DNA from: Nemania diffusa
Taxonomy: Eukaryota > Ascomycota > Sordariomycetes > Xylariales > Xylariaceae
Assembly (NCBI GenBank): GCA_038501195.1
Contig: JBBPUQ010000006.1
Coordinates: forward strand, 4,402,001 to 4,466,000
Reading direction: 5' to 3'
Length of the DNA: 64,000 nucleotides
Below the pieces are notes generated by a model that saw only the letters and a program-made list of their open reading frames with translations, was not told the origin of the DNA and did no database searches. Position 1 is the stretch's first letter. Every line of letters starts with the position of its first letter. Positions 38,927 through 52,190 of the stretch are shown here, piece by piece. The translations under genes and the position numbers were made by a program.

Positions 38927-41900
38927 TTAATTAATAATTATAAAATATAATTATAAATTAATAAAATAAAAAAGTAAAAACTCGTTATTATTAAAAATAA
39001 CTTTTATATTATATTTTTTTTTTTTTATATAAAAAGTAAATTATTATTTTTATCGATTAAGTAAAAATATATTAAATTAATTATTAAATATATAAAGCTT
39101 AACTATTATAAAATTAAACTTTTTTTTATAATAATTTAATTAATTCTTATATAAAAACTAATAAAATTATCAACTATTTTATATATTTATTTTTTTAATT
39201 ATTTTAATTATTTTATAACTTTTACTTTTTTATTTTTTATAATTATATTAATGTTAATAATAAAAGTAATAGCAGTAGTAATAGCTATAATAACTAAATA
39301 AACTTAAAATAATAATTTAACAGCTTTATATAATAAAAATAACTTTATATATAAAAATATAAATAAAAATAACAATATTTAAATAAAGATTTAAAAAAAA
39401 AAACAAATTTAAAATATTAAAATATAACTATTAATTTTAATATTTTTTTAAAACTTATAAAATTAATAATATATTTTATATAATATTTATATAATTATAT
39501 ATAATTAAAAATTAAAAATAAACAATTTATATAAATATTTATAATAGATTTTAATAAATAAACAAAACTTATATTTATAAATATTAATTATATAATATAA
39601 TATATAATAACAAATTTATTTATATTTTTAAAAAATATAAAAATGAAAATAATAATAAATTAAATAATAATATATTTATATAAATAATATTAGATTTAAT
39701 ATTTATATTAATAAATGTATTAAAACTTTTTATTATATAAATAAATTTTTTAATATTATAACTAGTTATATTAAAGTTAATAATATTAATATATATTTTA
39801 ATATTTAATATAAATAATTAAATATTTATTTTTTTTATATAAATAAAAATTTAAAAACTTATATTTATTTTTAAAATTTTTATTATATATTTTATATTTT
39901 TATTTATATATAAAAATTAATTTTATAAACTTTTTTTTATTTAAATTATTTATACTAGTTTTATTAAAATAATTTAATTTATTATATTTATTAAAATATA
40001 ACGATTTAATTAAAACTATAATAATAAATTATATAATATATTATATAATAAAACTTAAATTTTTATTTTAATATATTGTTAATTTAAAATTATTAAAAAA
40101 TAATATTATATAATATTTTTTTTTATATTAAAAAAAAAAGCTAAACAATATTATTTTAATTATATTAATTTAATATATAAATAAAACAAAATTTATATAA
40201 TATTTAATAATTATTTTAATATAATAATTAATTATAATTAATATTAAATTAATTAAATTATTATTTTTTTTATATAAATAAAATAAAATAATTTAATAAA
40301 AATAATATTTAAAATATTAAAAATTATAATTAATAAGTTTTAATTTATATAATATATATTAAAACTTAATTATTATAAAAAAATATTATTTTATATAATA
40401 GTTATATAAATATATTTTTATATATTTAAATTTAAATTTATTTTAATTAATTAAAAATTTATATATAAAACTTTATTTTTTAATTTATAAATAATATTAT
40501 AGATTTTTTTTAATTAAAAAATAAACTATTATTATATAATAAATGTTTATTTTATTAATAAATAATATAATATTAAATATTTAAAACAATTATATAATTA
40601 TAGCTTTAAAAAATTTTTTTATTAAATATTATAACAATTATATAATAAAAATAATAAAAGTAATAAAAAATACTTTATTTATAAAAAGTTTAGTTATTAA
40701 TTTATTAATTATAACTAATAAAAAAAATCAAAAATAAAAAAAAAATATTTTGTTATATATAATATTTTAAAATAAAAAGCTTTATTATATAAAAAATATA
40801 ATATATTTATATTAAACTATAAAAATAATAAAAACTTTTTATATAATAATAAATTTAATAATAATTTAAATTTTAAAATCAAAAATAAAACAATTTAATT
40901 TTTAATAAATTTAATATATTTTTATTATATAATAAAAAAAATATATATATATTTAAAATTAAATATTAATATTAAATAATTTTTATTTAAATAATTAATA
41001 AAATATAAAATATTAAAATATTTTATAAAATATTAATATAATTAAAGTTTTAATTATTAAAAAAGTTTAAATTAAAACTTTTATATAAAAAAACTTTTTT
41101 ATATAAATAAATTAAATTTTAAATAATATAATAATTTAATTTAATAATATTAAAAGTTTTAAAATTATAAATATTATAATAATTTTAATATTAATTAAAC
41201 TAATTAAATTTTATATTTTAAATATATTAACTTTGTTTTTATTATTATTATAAAATATAAATTAATTATATATTTATTTTAATAATATATAAAATATAAT
41301 TATATAATAAAATAATATAAAAATATTAATTATATAAAAATAAAACATTTATTTTTTAATATTAATTAATTAAAAATTATAAATTATTTTATAAAATAAA
41401 AATTTTAAAAATTATATTATTAATTTAAATATTTTTATATAAAAAAATTTATAAAATTATTATAAAAAATTAAATATAATAATATTAATATTTTAATATT
41501 TTAAAAAATTAAAAAGTTTTATTATTATTATTAATTATATAATTAAATTTTAAAAAAACTTAAGTTTTTATTAAAAATAAATATAATTTTAATTATAAAA
41601 TTATTATTAATATTATATAAATTAATAAATAACTAATTTTATATATAATTAATATAAATATTTTATTTTAAATAATTAAATTTTTAAAATTTTTAAATAT
41701 ATATAATATTTAAAATATATTATATTAATATTAAATTTTAATATATTAAAAGTTATTTAATTATATTATATATAATTTTAATATAAATTTTTCGTTTAAA
41801 AAAGTTTATAATAATATATAATTATTTAAAACTTTATATAAAAAAATATATATTAAAATATATTAAATTATTAAAAAACTTAAATAAATATATATATTAT

Positions 41901-44166
41901 TTTATTATATATTTAATATTTTATATAAAAAAATTAATTATTATATAAATAAAAAAACAATATTATAAGTAATTATAAAAGTTTTAAATAATATAATTAA
42001 ATTAAATAGTTTTATATTTAATTTATTAATTTTTAAAATTTATTTTAAAATTAATAATAATTTATTTTTTTTATTAAAAATTATTTAAAAAATAAAAGCT
42101 ATATAAAAAGTTATAAAAATAATAAAAAATATTTATATAAAAATTAATATTAATTAAATTATATAAATTAAAAATAAATTAATATTATTATATAAAGTAT
42201 TTTTTTTATTTTTTTAAAATAAAGTTATAATATAAAAAAAATATAAAAGTTAAATAAAATTATATAAAATTTTTATAATTAAAAATTATAATATTATAAT
42301 TAATATAATAAATAAACTAACTAAATTTTATTATATATAAATTAAATTATATTATTAATAAAAAATTATATTTAATTTATTATATAAAAAAAATGATTTT
42401 TTATATAATTTTTTTTAAATTATTAAATAATTATAATTTTAATATAAAAACAAATTATAAAAATTATTTATATTTATTAATAATTAATATTTTATATTAA
42501 AAAAAATTAATAATTATATTTTAATTATATAATTAAAATAAAATAATATAATTATTATATTTAATATATTTTTTAAATAAATAAATATAATTAAAATAAA
42601 TATATTAAAAATTTAAAATATATTTTAATTTATATAATATAATTTAAATTAATATAATTAAATAAAAACTTTTTAAATTAAATTTATATAAAAAGTTAAA
42701 AATAAAATAATTAAATTATATAAAAAGTTTAAATTAATTATATAAAATTATAAAAATAACAATAAAATTTAAATTTTTATATAAATATTAATAATTTAAT
42801 ATATAAATTAATAATTTATTATAATTTTAAAACTATTATTAATTTAAAACTATAATATATATATAAAATTATAAAATATTTTTTAAATATATATATAATT
42901 ATATAATAAATTAAATTAAAAATTTTATATTTATTTATTAAAAAAACTAAAAAATAAATATTTTATAAATATTATATTTTAAATTATATAACTATTATAT
43001 AAATTAGCTAAATTAAAATTATATTAATATAAAATTTATTATAAATATTATTATTAAAAATTAAATATAAAAATATTTATATATAATTTATATTTATTAT
43101 ATATTAAAAAAAAACTTAATAAATTTATAATTATAAAACTTTAAATAAATAATATTTTTAATATTATATTTAAAAAGTTTTTATATAAAAAAAAAATTAA
43201 ATTATTATTTTATATAAAATTAAAAATAAAATTAATACTTAAATATTTTATTAAATTTAATAAAAATAAAATTTAAATAAATAAATAAAATTTTTTTTTA
43301 TTTAATAAAAATAAATTAAATAATTATATATTATTAACTTTTATATAAAAGATTATTTTTAACAATATATTATTTAATAAATTTAAAATATATATATTAT
43401 ATTAATATATTAATTAAAAATATTATATAATTTATTAATTATTATATAAATTTAAAAATTATTAAAAAATAATATTAAAGTATTAAATATATAAATATAA
43501 TAATATTTAATAATATATAATAAAAACTATATTATATATTTTTAAATTTTAATTATATAAAAATTTTTATTTTTATTAATAAAATATTTATAAATAATAA
43601 AAATTTAAATTTTTAAATTAAATTTATAATTATATTAGCTAATAAAAATTATATAAAAAATATTTTTATAATTAAAAGTAATATTATTTATTAAAATTTA
43701 ATTAAATATAAATAAATTATATATAATATATTAATAAATAAATTATATAATATAATTAATAAATTTAATTATATTATTATATTTAATATAACTTTTAAAA
43801 AAATTATTTATATAATAAAATTATTAATTATATTATTAATAATATATATTGATTTTAAATTTTTATATAATTATTTAATTAAACTAAAAATTATATAAAA
43901 AAAATAATTTATAATTAATATTATATTATTTTAAAAAATATATAAAAATTGCAAAATTATAAAAATATATTAAATTAATAATAAAAATAACTTAATAAAT
44001 ATTTATATAAAAAAAATATTTAATTAAATATTAAAAAAACTAATTAATATAAATAAATTAATTATATAAATAAAAATATATATAAATTAATTAAATAATA
44101 AAAAAAATAACAAAAAATTAATTAATATTAAAATTAAAATTGTTATATAAAAAAAAAAAGTTTTAA
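38927..44166. repeat. X2 internal region
   Basis: 5.2 kb of almost pure A and T matching X1 in reverse. The empty insertion site of Y1 is at 41199-41203. A GTAATAGC-type repeat lies near 39255-39300. No gene. Confidence 0.7.
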
Positions 44167-44474
44167 TATTAAATTAATAATTTAATAAAATTTATATATA
44201 TATATTAAATATATATAATTAAAATTTAAATTAAAACTTTTATTAAATAATTAAATAAATAAAAAATATAAAAATTTATTAAAATTTATAAAATTTATAA
44301 ATTTTATATATATATATATATAAATAATTTATATATAATTTTTTTAATTATATTTTTTTTTATAAAATATATATATAAATTAATATAAAACTTTAAAATT
44401 TAAAAATAAACTTTAAATTTTATAAACTATTTTAAATCTTTTTATATATATATATATAAAAAGTTTTATTAATA
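44167..44474. repeat. X2 right LTR
   Basis: 308 bp, more mutated than its partner: 'aataaaattt' where the left LTR has 'aacaagattt'. ATTAT follows directly. Confidence 0.85.
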
Positions 44475-44479
44475 ATTAT

Positions 44480-47267
44480 TTATATTAAAGTTAAAATTTA
44501 AAAGTTTTTTATTAATTAATATAATTATATAATATTATATATATTTTAATTATATAAAAAATTTTTATAATAAATTTATAAAATAATAATATTTATATAT
44601 AATATATTATAAAAATTTATATAAATTAATTATTATAATAATAATGAATATAAAATTTAAATTATTAATTTATAATTTAATTTATAATTTTAATTTATTT
44701 TATAATAATTTATAAATATTAAAATATATTAAACTTTTATAATTTTATATAATTTATTTATAAAAATAATTATAAATTAAAGTTTTTTATTAAAAGTTAA
44801 TATAATTAAAATTTTAAAAATTTTTAAACAGATTTTATAATATATTTATATATTAAATAATAAAATTAATATTTTTTTATAATAAATTTATTATAATTAA
44901 TATATTTATATAATTATATTTATTTTTAAATATTTATTTAAAATTTATAATTAAATATTTTATTATATAAAACTTTTATAAAATAATATTTTAAAAAATT
45001 AAAAATATATATATTATAATTTTTTTAAATTTAAATTATAAATAATATTTTATTAAAAGTTTATATATATATATATATATTTTAAATAAATTAAATATAT
45101 AAATATAAAAAATTAAAAATTATAAATTTTTTATTATAAATAATTAAATAAATAATTAATTATTATAAATTATTTTTATTAATAATAATTGTTTTTATTT
45201 ATTTATTAAAATATTGTTATAATTAATTAAAAATTTAATAAAACTTTTATATTTTTTTATAATTTTATAATAAATAATATAAATTAAAGTTTTATTTATA
45301 TAAATATATTATAAATTATATTATTTATTAATTTAAAAATTAATAAATATTTTTTTTTTTTTTTTTTTTTTATATAATAAAAAGTTTATATTTTTTCATT
45401 AAAATATTAATAAATATTTTTTATTTATTATAAGTTTAAATATTATTTTTACTTAAAATATTTTAATATTTAATAATTTAAAATAATAATTTATTAATTT
45501 AAACTATTATTTATAAATTAAAAAAATTATAAATGTTATTTTATTAAAAGTTTAAAATAATATATAATTTAATATTTATTGTTTTTATATTTTTAATATA
45601 AAATATTTATAATTATATTATTAAAAATATTAGTTTTAATTATAATAAATAAATTATATTTTTAATATTATAATATTAAATAAAATATTAAAACATTTTT
45701 TAATTTTGAAAATATTTTATTATATTTATTAATTTATAACAAAGTTATTTTATTATAAATTAATTATATTATAAAAGTAATAATTTAATATTAATTTTTT
45801 TGTAAAAGTTATAAAACTTTTTAAAAAGTTATATATTTTTTATAAATATAACATTTTTTTAATTTTTTATTATTATAATTTTAATTAATTTAATATAAAT
45901 ATTATTTAAATTAATAATATTTTATAAAATTATTAACTAAATTAAATAAAAATATTTTATATTTAAAAAGTTTATAATAAATATAAAAAAATATTAAACT
46001 TTTTTATTTAAATTTTATATATATTAAATTGAATAAATAAATTAATTTAAAAAAGTTATTATAATATTTTTATAATTAAAAATAAAAAGTAGTTTTTTTT
46101 TATTAATTTATTAAATTTTTAATTAATTTATATAAAATATTAACTTTTTTATTAATTTTTTATAAATAATATTAAAAAAATATATAATATATTATTAAAT
46201 TTAATAAACTTTTTATATATATTATTAATTAATATTTATAAATTGTTTTTAATTAATTTAATAATATTTTATATAAAATATTATATAAAAAATTATTAAA
46301 AGTTTAATTTTTATTAAATTTTATTATATTATTTATTTTAAATTAATAAAATAAAAAAAATATTAAAATTTATTTTATTAAATATATATAATAAATTATA
46401 ATATTGTTTAAAAATTATTTATAAACTTTTTTTATAAAGTTTTTTTTTATAAATAAAAGCTTTATTTTTATTATTAATAAATTTATTAATTTTATAAATA
46501 ATTATAATATATATTTTTTATATTAAATTATTATATAAAATTAATATATTAAAAATAATTATAATAATATTAATTATTTTTATTAAAAGTTTAATGTTAT
46601 ATTATTAATTTTTTAATATAAAATATATATATATATATATTTTTTGTTAATTTTTAATTTTTAATTTTTATAAAAAAATTAAACTATTTTATAATTTTAT
46701 TTTAAAATATTATTTAAATTTTTTAAATATTTTTTTATTAATATAATTATTGTTTTTTTTAAAAAATTAAACTTTATATTTTAATAATTAATATTTATTT
46801 AATTTTTACAATTTATAAATTTTATTTTTATATTTATATAAATATTATTAAAAAAGTTTTAACATTTTAGTTTTTTTTATAACTATAATTTTTTTTATAA
46901 ATAATATATTTATATTTATATATATATTTATTTTTTTTTTAAAAAAAAAGTTTTATAATAATTAATAAAAATATATTATTATTTATAATATATATATATT
47001 ATAAAAATTGTTTTTTTAAATTTTTATTTATTAAATTTAATTTATTATTTATATAACCTTTTTAAAATATTTTTTAAAACATAAGTTTAATTTATTTAAA
47101 ATTATATTTTTAATATTTTATTTTTTTAAAACTTTTATTTTTTTATAAAAATTAATAAATATAATTATAATATTTTACAAATAGATTTTTTTTTTTTTTT
47201 AATTGTTTAAAGTTATTTTAAATATAATAATTTTAAATAATTATAGTTTTAATATTATTGTTATTAA
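44480..47267. other. AT-rich stretch without genes
   Basis: No open frame, LTR pair or RNA gene was seen. It contains a T run near 45350-45371. Probably old RIP-mutated repeat DNA, but I could not assign it to W, X, Y or Z. Confidence 0.4.
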
Positions 47268-47355
47268 TATTGAATTCATGATTTAATAAAACTTATATAT
47301 ACACATTTAAGTATATATAACTAAAACTTAAACTAAGACTTTTATTTATTAAATT
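47268..47355. repeat. Diverged X-like LTR fragment
   Basis: It begins tattgaattcatgattt, aligning position by position with the X LTR start (tattaaactaataattt). It continues through 'cttatatatacacatttaag' and 'actaaaacttaaactaagac', matching about 85 bp of the X2 left LTR before diverging. It keeps C and G at sites changed in X1 and X2, so it is a solo or truncated LTR of an X relative. Confidence 0.6.
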
Positions 47356-50028
47356 TAAGCTTTTTTTAAAAAGTATAAAACTTATATATAAAAAGTATAT
47401 ATTTATTATATAAACAATATAACTAATATTAAGTAATTTATATAATATATTAAAAAAAGCTTAGTATATAATTTTTTTAAATTAAAGTTAATTATTAATA
47501 TAATATTAAAATATATATATTAAATTTTATAGTTAAAGTTTTATTAATTTTTATATTTTATTAAATAATAAATAATATATATATAATTAATAAAATTATT
47601 AAAAAAATAATTTTTATTATAATTACTTTTAAATTTTTTAATAATTTTTATTTATAAAAAAAACTTTTTATTATAATATTTTATAATAAACTTTTATAAA
47701 TTTATTTAATGTTTAAATTTTTATAAGCTTTTTAATTAAAACAGTTAAATATATTAATAAAAATAAAATTTATAAATATAAATATTAACTTTTTAATATA
47801 TTAATTATTAAATTTATTATATTTTAATATATATTTATTTTAATTATTAAATAAAGCTATAAAATAATAATAAAACATTATAACATTTATTAAATTAAAT
47901 TTATTAAAGTTATTAAATAAATATATAAAACAATTTATTTTAATTATAATTTAATATATATATAAATAAAACAATTAATAAATAATATAATAAATTTTTA
48001 AATTTAAATATAAACAAAAATATAAAAGTTTTATATATTTAATAATAATAAAACTTATTAAAAACTTAACTAAATAAAATTATTAAATCTTTTAAATTTA
48101 ATATTAATTTAAAAAAAACTTTTTAAATTATTTATTTTATTTAAACTATTAAATTTTAAAATATTTATAACATTAAAATTATTAATAATATATTAAATTA
48201 TTATGTTATAACTTTTAAACTATATAAAAAAATAATAGTTTTAAATTTTATTAAAATTAATAAAAAGTTTATATAAAAAAAAAACATTTTTTACATTTTA
48301 AAAAAAAGCAAAATAAAAATAAACTTATTAATTAAAAGTAATAAAATTATTAAAAATAGTTTTATTAAAAAAATAAAAGCAAAAATGTTATAATAATTTT
48401 AACTAAAATAAATAATAAAAAAATATTTAAAAAAACAAATAAAATAATTTTTATAAATATTTTAAAATAAATATTTATATAAATAATAAAAAAAGATTTT
48501 TTAATATTATTAACTATAAAATATATTATAAATATTATTTAATAATTATATATTAATTAATTTTATTTAAAAATAAACTTAATAATTAAATTTTAAATAT
48601 AATTATTAAAAAAATAATAAAATTGTAATTAAAGTTTAATAAAAATATAAAATAAATAATAAAATATATAAAATAATAATATAAAAAAAAAGCTTAAAAA
48701 AACAAACTTAAAGCTTTAAAAAAGAAATTAATTTTTATAATTTTTAATAATTTCAATTAAAAACATTTTTAATTTATAAAAAATAATTTGTTAATTTATT
48801 TATTAAAAAACTTAGTTATAATATATTTAAAAGCTTTTATATATATTGTTAATATATTAAATAGTTTTTTAAATTTAACAAGATTTAATTTTAAAAATAT
48901 AATAATAATAATAAATAATATAAATTATATATATAACTATAAAAAAAACGATATAAATTTTTAAAACTTAAAAAAATATATTATATATAAATTAAATAAT
49001 ATTATTTATTATTTAAAAATAATTATAAATTTAATATTTTTATAAACTTTAAATTATATAAAAATTTATTAAAAATATAAAATTAAATTTAATTTTTAAA
49101 AATATTATTATAAAATATTGTTATATTTTTTAATTAATATATATAATTAATATATAATAAAATATTTTTTTAATATAATTTATAAATTATATTTTATATA
49201 TATAAAAAAATTAAAAATTAAAAAAAATTTATATTATTAATATTAATAGTTTAAACATTTAAATTTTAAATTATTAAAACAATTATTAATTTATATTATT
49301 AATTATATAATTTATAATAAAATAAAACTAAATTATAATATAATATTAAATATTTATTTAATAGTTATAAAAATAAATATATATTTAATAATTAATTTTT
49401 ATAAATATAATAAATTTAATTAAAAGATTATTTATAAAATATAATATTAATAATTAATTAATATTTAAATTATATATAAAACTATTATATTAATAATAAA
49501 TTTATTAATATTATATATATAATTTATTATTTTAATAATAAAATAAAAACTATTAAATATAATAATAAATTTATTAATTTAAAATAAAAAATTATTTGTT
49601 TTAATAAATTAATTATTTAAAAATATAATATTATTTTTGAAATTTTATTATTATATATTTAAAATTTTAATAATAAAATTAAAAAAATTAAAATTATTAT
49701 TAAATTAAAAATAAATTTTATATATAATAATTATAAGTTTTTTTTATTTTTTTAAATTAAAATAATTTATATAATAATTTATTTATATAATTAAATATTT
49801 AAATAAATTAACTTTTAATAAATTTTTTTTAAAAAGTTTTATTTTTATTTTAATAATTTATAAAATATAATAAACTATGAAAAAACTTTATTATTTATTA
49901 ATTTAAAAAGTTTTAATTATATAATATTTAATATAATTTTATAAATTAAATAAAAAAAACATAAATTTTAAAAATTTAATTTTAAAGTTTAAATAAACTA
50001 TTTAATAAATTATTAATTTATTAATATT
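47356..50028. other. AT-rich stretch without genes
   Basis: Nothing codes here. The five bases before 50029 (ATATT) are probably the target duplication of the short LTR element to the right. Words with AAGCTT recur (for example near 48690-48715), but no ordered repeat was found. Confidence 0.4.
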
Positions 50029-50205
50029 TGTTATATTAAATATATTTATAATAATATATAAACTATTTTAAATATATATATTAATATTAAAAAAAAAAAA
50101 AAATTAACTATAAGTGAAACTTTTATAATTACGCTTTTTATATATAAGCTTTTTTATTTAATTTATAAATTTATAATTTAATTAATAAACTAAAAACTAT
50201 AATTA
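50029..50205. repeat. Left LTR of the short element
   Basis: It starts tgttatatta and contains an A run near 50089-50103. The second half holds 'tatataagcttttttattta', which is shared with the right copy. Confidence 0.7.
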
Positions 50206-51239
50206 CTTTAAAAAATATAACTGTTTTATTTTTTTAATCGCTTTTATTATAAAATTTAATATATTTGTTTATAAATAATAAAAAGTAATTTTATATATAA
50301 TGATTTATATTTTTATATTATAAATATATTTGTTTTTTACAAAATTTGTTTTATAATTTATATATATAGTTTTTATAGCGTAAAGCTTTTTTTTTGTTTA
50401 AAATAACTTAATTAATACATTTAAAAAGTTTTAAAAGTTTTTAAAGTTTTTAACAAAATATATTAAATTAATTTTTATAATATTAATATTTATAAAAATA
50501 ATATTATTAATATTATTAATATTTTAATATTTAAAGCAATAGTTTTATTTATAACTTTTATTAAATTAAAAAAAAAACTATATAAAATTGTTATATTTAT
50601 TAAAAATAATTTTATAATTATTAATTTTAGTTTATAATTTAAACTTTATAGTAATATATAAGTTTTAAATTTAAAAAATATTTATAAAAGTAAAAATATT
50701 TATATTTTAGCTATTTTTTTTTAAAAATGTAAAAAATAAATATATTAAGTTTTTATTTTTTTATTTTTAAAGCTTGAAATTATATAAAGCTTATATAATT
50801 TTATTAAAATTTTTATATATATATAAAAAAGCATTAATAATAGTTATAAAGTTTTATATATTAAATTTATTAATAAAAAATTATAAATAATTAATTTGTT
50901 ATATTTTTTAATTTAGTTAATTATATATATATATAAATATAATTTTTAAACTATTAATAACTACATTATTAATATATATTTTATTTTTTAAAAAAAGTAA
51001 CTATATATTAAATTTAGCTAAACTTATAAAAAGCAGTAAATTTAATAAATAAAAACAAAGTTTTTAAAACTATTAAATAGTTAAATTAATAAAATAAATA
51101 ATTTAAAATTTTTTAATATTAATAAAATAAATAACTTTTTATTAATTAAATTAAATTATAAAAATTTTTATAAAAAGTTTATAATAATATTAAATAACTA
51201 TATAAACTAAAGTTTAAATTTATTAAACAGTTAAGTTTT

Positions 51240-51830
51240 TAGTTATAATAAAAAAAGTAATCAAAAATAAAAAATAAATTAAAAATAAATTAAAAGTATA
51301 TAAAAAAATATAAAAAAAAGTATAAAAAATAAAGCTTTTATAAAAAGTTTATAAATAAATTTATTTATAAAAAAGCTTTGTAAAAAAACTTATAAACAAG
51401 TTTGTAAAAGTTTATAAAAAAGGTTTATAAATAAATTTATAAAATAAATTTAAAAAAAAAAAACTTATTTATTTAAAGTTTAAAGCTATAAAATATTTAT
51501 TATAATTATTATTATTAAAATAAATAATATATAAAATAATAAAAGCTTTAAAAAAATAATAAAATATATATTATTAATACTGCTATTAAACTAAATAATA
51601 TATAGTATAATAATAATTTTGAAAAGTTTTAAAGTATAAATTATTATTATTATTATTAAAATAAATAATAAATAAAATAATAAAAGCTTTAAAAAACTAC
51701 TAAAAACAAAGCTTTTATATAGTTAATAAAAGGAAAATATATAAAATTTTTGCTATTATTAAAAATAAATAATATATAAAGTATTTAAAGCTTTAAATAG
51801 TTTTAAAAAGTAAAGTTTTTATAAAATAAA
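51240..51830. repeat. Internal tandem repeats of the short element
   Basis: The word 'aaaataataaaagctttaaa' occurs near 51535 and 51677, about 142 bp apart, within longer matching segments that start with ATT-rich runs. A weaker third copy lies near 51755-51800. Just upstream (51310-51450), 'agtttataaataaattta'-type words repeat several times. These repeats hold most of the interior's remaining G and C and no coding frame. Confidence 0.55.
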
Positions 51831-52003
51831 AGTATTAATTAAAACAAAAGCTTAATTATAACACTAGTAATATTTTTTAATATATATTTTTTTAATTATA
51901 ATAATTTATATAATAAAAGTTATATTTTACAAATTTGATTTTATTAAATTAATTTAATTATAATAAATTAAAAAACTTAGTTTTGTTTAAAAAACTTTAA
52001 TAT

Positions 52004-52186
52004 TGTTATATTAAATATATTTATAACAATATATAAAATATTTTAAATATATATATTAATATTAAAGTAAAAAAAAAAAAGAATTAATTATAAATAAAAT
52101 TATGTATAATTAAACTTTTTATATATAAGCTTTTTTATTTAATTTATAAATTTATAACTTAATTAATAAATAAAAAGCTATAATTA
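52004..52186. repeat. Right LTR of the short element
   Basis: It starts tgttatatta and is about 183 bp long. It matches the left copy throughout, with transitions and small A-run length changes. Confidence 0.7.
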
Positions 52187-52190
52187 TATT

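Larger units (their letters stand above)
38619..44474. mobile_element. LTR retrotransposon X2 (full length)
   Basis: This 5856-bp element has two 308-bp direct LTRs (38619-38926, 44167-44474). They begin TATTAAA and end TTAATA, the RIP products of a TG...CA pair. ATTAT occurs at 38614-38618 and 44475-44479. It is inverted relative to X1 and uninterrupted, so it serves as the empty-site reference for Y1. The interior has no frame, and D/N-type catalytic motifs could not be placed; length and LTR size would suit Copia or a small Gypsy element, but this is undecided. The left LTR keeps more C and G than the right. Confidence 0.85.
50029..52186. mobile_element. Short LTR element (about 2.16 kb), probably non-autonomous
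   Basis: Two direct repeats of about 177 bp (50029-50205) and 183 bp (52004-52186) both begin TGTTATATTAAATATA and end in ctataatta. (A)TATT precedes the first and follows the second, which fits a 4- or 5-bp target duplication. The interior is only 1.8 kb, too short for gag-pol, and contains its own tandem repeats. Size and structure fit a TRIM/LARD-like non-autonomous element. An internal deletion of a larger element is the alternative. Confidence 0.65.

Noticed and set aside
38619..44474. Assigning X to Copia on size
   Set aside because: No reverse transcriptase or integrase motif could be placed on either strand, so the class is left open.
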